Source: Caldifarciminota bacterium (lineage in GTDB: Bacteria; Hydrothermota; Hydrothermia; UBA1063; CAJXJZ01). Taken from it: a stretch of DNA of 11,464 nucleotides. Where the stretch lies: NCBI GenBank assembly GCA_027033555.1, contig JALVLE010000205.1:1-11464 (forward strand), in the 5' to 3' direction. The first letter of the stretch is position 1, and each line of letters starts with the position of its first letter. Both the position numbers and the translations under genes were made by a program. This document shows, in pieces, positions 1-5,946 of this stretch. The notes under the pieces were generated by a model, which was not told the origin of the DNA, did no database searches, and saw nothing but the letters and a program-made list of their open reading frames with translations.

Positions 1-1086
1 GCTGAAACACCATCTGGCTTTGATGTGCAGGAGGCCCAGGAAGAAGAGGGTATTGTGCTGGCTGAGGAGTCAGAAGCTGAAAAAAATAGAGAAGAAAAGA
101 TAGCAGGAGAAGCTACTCCTCAGGAAGCAGGGGCTTTTACTAATCCAATAGTTGAGGGGGAAGAAGAATTTATTTTTGAAGACTCGGGTCAAGTAACTAC
201 ACGGAAAGAGGAGGGGATAATCACCACGGAAAAGAAAGAAGAGATTCCTATTGCTCCAGGTGTTAGTTCCGGGTATGATGAAATATATGCCTCTTCAGAA
301 GAGCAAGAAGAAGAGCTAATATTTGAAGAAGAGGGAGAGGCAGAAGTAGCTATAAAAGAAAAAGAAGAGAATATAACCCATGAGGTTGAAGAAAGAGAGT
401 CTGTAATGATGGAAGAGGCTATCGCTAAAGGAAAAGAGGAGAAAACGGAAAATAAATTATCCAGCGATGCCACAACAGATGCTCTGGTGGAGGAAGCTGT
501 TGGGTTAGTGGAAGAGGAAATTAAAGCGGAGTCAAAAGTAGCAAAAGAGTTATCAACAGAAGAGGTAATTTCTCGCCGGCCACTGGGAAAGAAAACTCTT
601 CCTTCCACTCATAAAGTGGTTAAAGAAAACAAATACGCTGAGGAATTCAAGAATGTGGTGCTCACATTTATTGAGGAAATGGGAGAGGCAAATATATACG
701 AATTGTACGATTTTGCCCATCCTTTTGAGACTGCTATGATTTTGTATAAGATGAACCTGTATGAGGCAGCTATTGACGAATTTCAGAGGGCTATGAGAGA
801 TAGCGAATACAGGCTTAAATCCATGGAAATGATAGGTAGAATATTCTATGAACTTGGAAACTATGAAATGGCCGTTAAAATGCTGGAAAAAGCATTAGAT
901 GAGGGTGGATACGAGGAGCATGAATATGCAGGAATCAGATATTTTCTTGCGCTCTCTTATGAAGCCATGGGTTTAGAAGACAAAGCCCTTGAAAATTATG
1001 AGCAGCTTTATCTTATAGACAGAACGTATAAAGACGTTAGTGAAAGAATAGATGCCCTTAAATTAAAAAGAATGAAAAGTTTTTAG
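1..1086 (+). CDS. Acidic TPR-repeat protein, 5'-truncated by the window edge
   Basis: The frame is open from base 1. A GTG codon at 25 could be read as a start, but no ribosome-binding site precedes it and the same low-complexity composition continues upstream, so I read this as the C-terminal 361 residues of a longer protein. Residues 1 to about 195 are dominated by Glu, with Lys and Ala, and are probably disordered. Residues about 215-350 form a helical domain with about three TPR units: around DNA 724-800 (YKMNLYEAAIDEFQRAM), 810-905 (GRIFYELGNYEMAVKMLEKA) and 920-1020 (ALSYEAMGLEDKALENYEQL). There is no signal peptide or membrane segment in the visible part, so a cytoplasmic or cytoplasm-facing scaffold is likely. 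The acidic-linker plus terminal-TPR design recalls FimV-like and motility scaffold proteins, but I cannot assign a family. The stop at 1084-1086 overlaps the Shine-Dalgarno of the next gene, which suggests co-transcription with the pilus genes. Confidence 0.85.
   Translation, partial: AETPSGFDVQEAQEEEGIVLAEESEAEKNREEKIAGEATPQEAGAFTNPIVEGEEEFIFEDSGQVTTRKEEGIITTEKKEEIPIAPGVSSGYDEIYASSEEQEEELIFEEEGEAEVAIKEKEENITHEVEERESVMMEEAIAKGKEEKTENKLSSDATTDALVEEAVGLVEEEIKAESKVAKELSTEEVISRRPLGKKTLPSTHKVVKENKYAEEFKNVVLTFIEEMGEANIYELYDFAHPFETAMILYKMNLYEAAIDEFQRAMRDSEYRLKSMEMIGRIFYELGNYEMAVKMLEKALDEGGYEEHEYAGIRYFLALSYEAMGLEDKALENYEQLYLIDRTYKDVSERIDALKLKRMKSF
13..351 (+). repeat. Degenerate acidic repeats inside the TPR protein
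   Basis: The Glu-rich part of the first protein contains imperfect repeated units. SGFD (from base 13) is followed by EEEGIVLAEESEAE. SSGYDEIYASSEEQ (from about 265) is followed by EEELIFEEEGEAE. Between them EEEFIFEDSG (about 160-189) matches EEELIFEEEG (about 307-336). The shared pattern is S-G-aromatic-D, then a short acidic stretch, then E-E-hydrophobic-I-F-E-E/D. The repetition is visible at protein level and only weakly at DNA level. It may be a tandem short linear motif or only low-complexity drift. Confidence 0.35.
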
Positions 1087-1095
1087 GAGGGTTTT

Positions 1096-2316
1096 ATGGC
1101 CGGACTTGAAAAAGTAAAAAGGAAGACTTTTGCAGATATTCTTGTAGATGAAGGTATAGTCTCACGAGAGATTATGAAAAAAGCCTTAAAGGAACAGTGG
1201 AGTGAAGGGATCCCAATAGAACTTTATCTTATCAATAAAGGTTATGTTAATGAAGATACTCTTGTTTCCGTTCTTACCACAAAATTCCCTCTTAAATATG
1301 TAGATTTATCTGTAATCCAACCGGATCCAGAGGCAGTAGACCATATACCTTACAGAATTGCTAAAAAATACGTGCTCATACCACTCAGAAAAAGTGGACG
1401 TTCTCTTGCTGTTGTGATGGGCAATCCCCTAAACCGCGAAATGGTAAGTGAACTTAAAAAAGTTACAGATCTTAAAATAATACCTTTTGTTGGAAAAATC
1501 ACGGAGATACTGGATTATATTGAAACATACTATTCTGAAGAAGTAAAAAAGGAAGAAGAAATAGGAGCTCCAGGCACTTATAGCAAATTAAAAGGTGAAG
1601 TGGGTCTTACTCTGCAGAGCAATATGAACTTTGACAATTTTGAAGTAAGTTCTTGCAATGAGCTGGCATACTCTTTTGCAAAGAGCTTTGCTGAGACACG
1701 GGGGGTGGAGAATACAAAACTATTTATTTATGGCAAAGAAGGATATGGCAAGACTCATCTGCTCAATGCAGTGGGAAATTATATTCTTGAACATGAAACC
1801 TTTAGAGGGGTTCTTTATACAGATGCCTTGAAATTTATGGATCTTCTGAACAGTGCCAAAAGCGATAAGGATTTGAAAAAATTCCGTTTATCTCATGTTG
1901 AAACGGATGTATTTTTATTTGATGATCTGGATCTCCTTATGGGGCATGATTATGCGCAAAATCAATTGCTTTATATCCTCATGGAGCTCAATATGCAGGA
2001 AAAGCAATTTATTTTTACAAGCAGTCTCCCACTCAAAGGACTTTCTGGAATAAATAAGAAGCTCATTTCAATAATAGAAAGCTCCATTATGGCTCCTATA
2101 GATCCCCCTGATAAAGAATTAAAAATGAAAATACTTAAGAAAAGGCTGGGTAATCTAAACCTTTCCTCAAAAGTACTTGACCTTATACAGGAAGTGGCTG
2201 ATGATAATCTGAGGGTGTTAAATGCAATTATAAATGAAGTATTAACCCTCAGTCGCATGGGAAAAGAAATAGATACAGGTCTTATAAAATCCATAGCCAA
2301 AACTTATAAAGGATAA
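1096..2316 (+). CDS. MshEN domain fused to a DnaA-like AAA+ ATPase
   Basis: This 406-residue protein has two parts. Residues about 9-150 resemble the N-terminal MshEN/T2SSE_N domain of PilB, GspE and MshE: paired helical units around FADILVDEG and YLINKGYVNEDTL, then an I-P-Y-R-I-A-K-K-Y segment and a V-V-M-G-N-P-L strand. After a charged linker, residues about 173-403 resemble the DnaA/Hda ATPase domain: NFDNFEVSSCNELAYSFAKS, Walker A G213-K-E-G-Y-G-K219-T220, Walker B VFLF-D276-D277, sensor I FTSS (309 region), a P-P-D motif and sensor II Arg373 in D-N-L-R-V-L-N-A. The protein ends after the AAA+ lid, so the DnaA domain IV that binds DnaA boxes is absent, as is the PilB motor domain. The position expected for the DnaA arginine finger is Ile326. 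The start follows AGGAGGG with a 4-base spacer, and pilMN starts 14 bases downstream. Likely role, by inference: a nucleotide-dependent adaptor of the pilus platform or of pole/chromosome positioning. The domain calls are firm; the function is unknown. Confidence 0.88.
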   Translation: MAGLEKVKRKTFADILVDEGIVSREIMKKALKEQWSEGIPIELYLINKGYVNEDTLVSVLTTKFPLKYVDLSVIQPDPEAVDHIPYRIAKKYVLIPLRKSGRSLAVVMGNPLNREMVSELKKVTDLKIIPFVGKITEILDYIETYYSEEVKKEEEIGAPGTYSKLKGEVGLTLQSNMNFDNFEVSSCNELAYSFAKSFAETRGVENTKLFIYGKEGYGKTHLLNAVGNYILEHETFRGVLYTDALKFMDLLNSAKSDKDLKKFRLSHVETDVFLFDDLDLLMGHDYAQNQLLYILMELNMQEKQFIFTSSLPLKGLSGINKKLISIIESSIMAPIDPPDKELKMKILKKRLGNLNLSSKVLDLIQEVADDNLRVLNAIINEVLTLSRMGKEIDTGLIKSIAKTYKG

Positions 2317-2330
2317 AAAAGGGGGTTATC

Positions 2331-3992
2331 ATGAGCCTTGGTGATTTATTGAAGGGCTTAAAAAAGGCCGGGGGTGGTAATGATATCATAAGTATTGACA
2401 TTGGTTCCAGTTCCTTGAAACTTGTAGAGATAGAAAGAAGAGGAAAAAAATACGTGGTTAAAAACCTTGTTTCTGAGAAGCTTCCTCCTGAGCTGATTGT
2501 TGGAAAGGAAATAATGGACCGGCAGGAAATTATCATAAAGCTCCAGGATGCCCTCAGGAAACTCGGCTCCTCTGTACAGGCATGTGTGGTGAATGTGGCA
2601 GGACAGGATGTGATTGTCAGAAGACTTACAGTTCCAAAACAGAAGAAAAAAGAGGAGCTTGATGAATCTATCCTGTGGAAGATTAGGGAGGAGTTAAATG
2701 TGGACCCTGCAGATGTTACGTGGGGCTATTTCATTCTGGGAGATTCGGCAACCCCGGGTTCTATAGATATATTCCTTGCAGCAGCAAAGCTTGAAGTAAT
2801 ATACGGTCTGCTGGACCTTGTAAGAGCAGCCGGACTTGAACCTTTTGCCATAAATGTTGACCCGGTGGCTCTTTACAATGTGGTAAAATACAACGGGTAC
2901 CTTGAAGAAGGAAAAACCATCGGACTTGTGCATATAGGGTACGAAAATACTACCCTTGTCATTATTAAAGGAAACAAAATAATCCTTTCAAGGGAAATGC
3001 ATGTCTCTACCAAAACTTATGTGGAGTCCATTTCCAGGTTTCTTGATCTTCCACGTGAGGTGGCTGAGGAAGTCATGTATAAGGGACCAGGTGATAAAGT
3101 GGAGGAAGATGCATTCCGTGATACCATAGAGTCTCTGAATGACAGATTTGTCGGTAATCTGGAGAGGAACTTCCAGGGAATTCTACCTGAAGGAGAAAAT
3201 ATTGAGAAGTGGATACTGAGTGGTGGAGGTGCTTATATTACAGGGCTTCCTGAATATATAAAGGAGAAATTTGAAGGAGAGGTAGAAATACTTGATCCGT
3301 TTAGAGAGCTGGAATATGAGGCCGAGGTGGGCGTAGGAGACATGCCAGCTATTTACTCTGTGGCTGTGGGTCTTGGAATTGCCTATTTTGAAAAAGATAC
3401 TTCTATTAACATATTGCCTCCAGAAGAGCTTGAGGTGATTGAGGAAATTTCTCTTGTACCCCATGTGGTATTATCAGCCATAATACTTATTATATTGCTC
3501 CTTATAATGGGAGGAGTAAGCATCTTTCAATCAAGAAAGATAGCAAAACTGGAAAAAGAGAAAAAGGCCCTGCTTGACCAAAAAGTTGTTTTGCAAAGAA
3601 AAGCCGATGAAATCCGAGGGATTAAGAGGCAGATAGAAGAGGTAAAGGGGAAAATAGAAGTCATTAAGAATCTTTCAAGAGATAGGGCAAGGTATGTGGA
3701 GTTGATGAATGAGATAAACAGAATTTTACCTTACGATACCTGGCTTCTTTCTGTGAGAGAAAGCGGTAGTAACGGTCTTGAAATAGAGGGAGAATGTGGC
3801 TCTAATCTTATTCTTGCTGAGTTTATGAGAAGGTTACTTGCATCACCACTTATAAGTGATGTCCAGCTTATTGAGTCAAATGTAGATAAAGTAGAGGAGA
3901 GAAAAGTAGCACATTTTAAATTAAATGTTACACTGAGTAATGTGCTTTTAGCCGAAACACAAAATTTAAGTGACAAACAAGGAGGTAAATGA
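2331..3992 (+). CDS. pilM: PilM-PilN fusion, inner-membrane platform of the type IV pilus
   Basis: This 553-residue protein joins two components normally made separately. Residues about 17-355 are PilM, the actin-like cytoplasmic ring protein: the phosphate loop is I22-D-I-G-S-S-S-L-K30 and the adenosine/phosphate-2 motif is W294-I-L-S-G-G-G. Residues 359-363 read INILP, equivalent to the INLLP peptide with which free PilN docks into PilM, followed by PPEELEV. One transmembrane helix spans about 379-401. A periplasmic coiled coil covers about 405-450, and a PilN-type ferredoxin-like domain (R-I-L-P-Y-D-T-W-L, then G-L-E-I-E-G) extends to the C-terminus. The ATG follows GGGGG with a 5-base spacer. 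The 3' end overlaps the lipoprotein gene by one base if that gene starts at 3992. In known T4aP systems PilM-PilN links the cytoplasmic motor to PilO/PilP. Covalent fusion would fix 1:1 stoichiometry and keep PilM permanently bound. The identification is firm; pilM is used as the symbol although pilN is also encoded. Confidence 0.93.
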   Translation: MSLGDLLKGLKKAGGGNDIISIDIGSSSLKLVEIERRGKKYVVKNLVSEKLPPELIVGKEIMDRQEIIIKLQDALRKLGSSVQACVVNVAGQDVIVRRLTVPKQKKKEELDESILWKIREELNVDPADVTWGYFILGDSATPGSIDIFLAAAKLEVIYGLLDLVRAAGLEPFAINVDPVALYNVVKYNGYLEEGKTIGLVHIGYENTTLVIIKGNKIILSREMHVSTKTYVESISRFLDLPREVAEEVMYKGPGDKVEEDAFRDTIESLNDRFVGNLERNFQGILPEGENIEKWILSGGGAYITGLPEYIKEKFEGEVEILDPFRELEYEAEVGVGDMPAIYSVAVGLGIAYFEKDTSINILPPEELEVIEEISLVPHVVLSAIILIILLLIMGGVSIFQSRKIAKLEKEKKALLDQKVVLQRKADEIRGIKRQIEEVKGKIEVIKNLSRDRARYVELMNEINRILPYDTWLLSVRESGSNGLEIEGECGSNLILAEFMRRLLASPLISDVQLIESNVDKVEERKVAHFKLNVTLSNVLLAETQNLSDKQGGK

Positions 3993-4510
3993 TGAAGTTA
4001 TTAAAAATGCTCCCAATTATAGTATTAGGAGCAGTTGTAGTATTATCTGCCTGTAATGAAGAGGATAGAACAGCAGAGGTTTATGGAAAAGTGTATTGGG
4101 CAGAAGCACATATTGTGCCTGATCCAATGGATACAACTAAAGAAGATACAATAATTTATTTAAATGTTGCTCCCGATGTGGAAGTGTATCTTGAACAGGA
4201 TAGAACCTCTGATATACCTTATCGCGGTGAGGATCTATATACCACCACTGATAATCAGGGACGCTATTCCTTTGTTGTATATCTTGGAAGAAGTTTTGAC
4301 CAGGGGTCAATGATGTACACTGAACAGAGAATGGCTGATGTAAGACTGTTTTTCCAGTGGACTCCTCATGACACCTTCACGCTTTATAATGGGCAAAAGG
4401 CTTACATAGCGGGGCAGGTTTCCAATGAACTTACAGGGTTAACTGTAAAGGATGGTGAACGAATAAAGGCACCAGATGTAATAGTTGGAACAGTATATTT
4501 CAAGCCTTAA
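3992..4510 (+). CDS. Lipoprotein with a predicted beta-sandwich domain, inside the pilus operon
   Basis: I chose the ATG at 3992, 6 bases after GGAGG at 3981-3985. The in-frame ATG at 3989 leaves only 3 bases and adds one Met. The 172-residue product begins with a lipoprotein signal (MKLLKMLPIIVLGAVVVLSA-C) with lipobox L-S-A-C and lipidated Cys21. The next residue is Asn, with no Asp inner-membrane retention signal, so outer-membrane sorting is plausible. The rest is beta-rich. V-Y-G-K-V-Y-W near the N-terminus and T-T-T-D-N-Q-G-R-Y-S-F at about 84-94 recall carboxypeptidase-regulatory or transthyretin-like sandwiches. I recognise no specific family. The gene overlaps pilMN by one base and lies 21 bases before pilO, so its product is probably made together with the pilus platform. 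A role in secretin assembly or anchoring, or in alignment-complex stability, is inference from position only. Confidence 0.85.
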   Translation: MKLLKMLPIIVLGAVVVLSACNEEDRTAEVYGKVYWAEAHIVPDPMDTTKEDTIIYLNVAPDVEVYLEQDRTSDIPYRGEDLYTTTDNQGRYSFVVYLGRSFDQGSMMYTEQRMADVRLFFQWTPHDTFTLYNGQKAYIAGQVSNELTGLTVKDGERIKAPDVIVGTVYFKP

Positions 4511-4531
4511 ATCTTCCACAAAGGGGGAACT

Positions 4532-5143
4532 ATGAAATTTATTAAAAGTCCAAAATTTGTCTGGGGGGTAGCCGTTATCATTTATATTGTGATTGGCTAT
4601 CTCTATTATACGAGCATTTTTAGTGGAAAAGCCAGGAAATTGAGGAAAATTAACAGAGAGATTCGCATGGAAAGGCAGACCGTTGCACGACTCACCCTTG
4701 AAGTTAAGGATTACGATAAAATAATGGCAGAAAAGGATTCTCTGCTTGCCCTGTGGGAGGAAACCAAGAAGCACCTTCCATCAAAACCCATGCCAGACGA
4801 GTGGTTAAAACAGATAGCAGGTATGGCAATGAGTAGTGGAATTGAAATTGAATCTTACAAACCATTACCTCCCAAGCAATATGATCTATATAAGGACTAT
4901 CCGGTTAAGGTTACGGTGAGCAGTGGTTATCATGATCTTGGAACATTTATCAGCTACATTTCCAATGCAGACAGATTGATGAAGGTGAGGAAGCTTTCTA
5001 TAAAAAACAAGCCCAATGCTGAAGATCCCACTCAAACTGTACAAGCGGAGTTTGAAATTTCAAACTATGTTTACAGTCCTGCTCCCCCTCCTCAAACAAA
5101 AAAGTCAAGAAGAGGGGCAAGAAGGAGGAGGATTAGAAGATGA
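4532..5143 (+). CDS. pilO: PilO-like inner-membrane alignment protein
   Basis: The 203-residue product has a short cytoplasmic N-terminus, one transmembrane helix at about residues 9-27 (FVWGVAVIIYIVIGYLYY) and a coiled coil at about 32-75. A periplasmic domain follows, with L-P-S-K-P-M-P-D-E-W-L-K-Q-I-A near 85, the usual PilO helix, and a ferredoxin-like core ending E-F-E-I-S-N-Y. Length and layout match PilO, which pairs with PilN and contacts PilP in the periplasm. The ATG follows AAAGGGGG closely. The C-terminus is odd: a proline linker (PAPPPQ), then a strongly basic tail (K-K-S-R-R-G-A-R-R-R-R-I-R-R). The three AGG codons at 5123-5131 also serve as the Shine-Dalgarno of the next gene, so part of the tail may be dictated by that site. 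The stop overlaps the next start (ATGA at 5140-5143), implying translational coupling. Confidence 0.9.
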   Translation: MKFIKSPKFVWGVAVIIYIVIGYLYYTSIFSGKARKLRKINREIRMERQTVARLTLEVKDYDKIMAEKDSLLALWEETKKHLPSKPMPDEWLKQIAGMAMSSGIEIESYKPLPPKQYDLYKDYPVKVTVSSGYHDLGTFISYISNADRLMKVRKLSIKNKPNAEDPTQTVQAEFEISNYVYSPAPPPQTKKSRRGARRRRIRR

Positions 5144-5946
5144 AAAGATTAATGTTTTCTATAATTCTTCCAGTAGTGTTGTTGGCCTATGTGCCTGAGT
5201 TAAAAAGCGTGTCTGTATCAACAGGGAAGGATTATGTAAAAATAACACTTTCATTTACAGGTTCCCCTTCCAATTTACATGATTTTGTGCTCAAAAACCC
5301 TGCGAGAATTGTGATTGATGCAGAGGGAGTAAAGTATGCCCTCGGCTCAAATATCTTTCCTGTCAATCAGGGAGATGTGGTAAGGGTAAGAGGAAGTCAA
5401 TTTAAAATAGAACCACTTGTATCCAGAGTAGTGATTGACCTCAAAAAATTATTAAAGTATGAAGTTGTGAGAGAAAAAAATGATGTGATTGTAAAAATAT
5501 ATACCACCCCTTCCACCGTGGGACTAAAAAAGGTGATTAAACCTGTAAGTGTATCAAAACAAGTAAGTGGTAACAAAGGTATAAAGTCCGGCATGCAAAA
5601 AACCACTCGGGCAAAGAAATCGTCTATAGAAATAGGAGCCGGTGTTTTTTATAGTTCCCTTGGGAGAAGAGACCCTTTTAAACCCCTTGTAGAGGTGCAA
5701 AAAGCGCAGGATACCTTACTGGATATTACCAAGGCAAAGCTTATTGGTATAATCCGCGATTCTGTTGGATATGTTGCTTTAATAGAGGATAAAGATGGTA
5801 ACGGATTTATTTTAAGGAGGGGGGACCGTATTAAAAGGGGTAGGGTGGTAGATATTAGAGGTAATATGGCAGTATTTGCCATATCTGATTTTGGGTTTAC
5901 AAGAAGAGTTGTTTTGACACTTGAAAAAGAGGAGGTATCCAGATGA
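5140..5946 (+). CDS. pilP: AMIN-PilP fusion, periplasmic pilus protein
   Basis: The 268-residue product starts with a Sec-type signal (MKRLMFSIILPVVLLAYV). Residues about 20-125 look like an AMIN domain, the peptidoglycan/septal-targeting beta-sandwich: V-K-I-T-L-S-F-T-G, then N-P-A-R-I-V-I-D-A-E-G, then S-R-V-V-I-D-L-K. A Lys/Ser/Thr-rich linker follows. The C-terminal part (about 165-268) is PilP-like, beginning with the signature G175-R-R-D-P-F180, then L-I-G-I-I-R, an A-L-I-E-D-K-D-G-N-G-F-I-L-R-R-G-D-R-I hairpin and a V-V-D-I-R-G strand. PilP connects PilN/PilO to the secretin. In many T4aP systems the AMIN domain sits at the N-terminus of PilQ; here it is on PilP and missing from PilQ. 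There is no lipobox, unlike classical lipoprotein PilP. The start overlaps pilO by ATGA and follows GGAGGAGG by about 9 bases. The stop overlaps pilQ by ATGA (5943-5946). Confidence 0.87.
   Translation: MKRLMFSIILPVVLLAYVPELKSVSVSTGKDYVKITLSFTGSPSNLHDFVLKNPARIVIDAEGVKYALGSNIFPVNQGDVVRVRGSQFKIEPLVSRVVIDLKKLLKYEVVREKNDVIVKIYTTPSTVGLKKVIKPVSVSKQVSGNKGIKSGMQKTTRAKKSSIEIGAGVFYSSLGRRDPFKPLVEVQKAQDTLLDITKAKLIGIIRDSVGYVALIEDKDGNGFILRRGDRIKRGRVVDIRGNMAVFAISDFGFTRRVVLTLEKEEVSR

Noticed and set aside
189..608. Minus-strand open frame of 139 codons opposite the acidic TPR protein
   Set aside because: It is a Ser-rich shadow of the Glu-codon-rich + strand gene, with no ribosome-binding site and no recognisable domain.
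1096..2316. Replication initiator DnaA or a PilB extension ATPase
   Set aside because: The protein has no DnaA domain IV for DNA binding, and no PilB-type motor domain with its Asp/His boxes follows the MshEN part, so neither simple name is correct.
5016..5198. 60-codon + strand frame across the pilO-pilP junction
   Set aside because: It lies out of frame over two well-supported genes joined by an ATGA overlap, and the protein has no sensible features.
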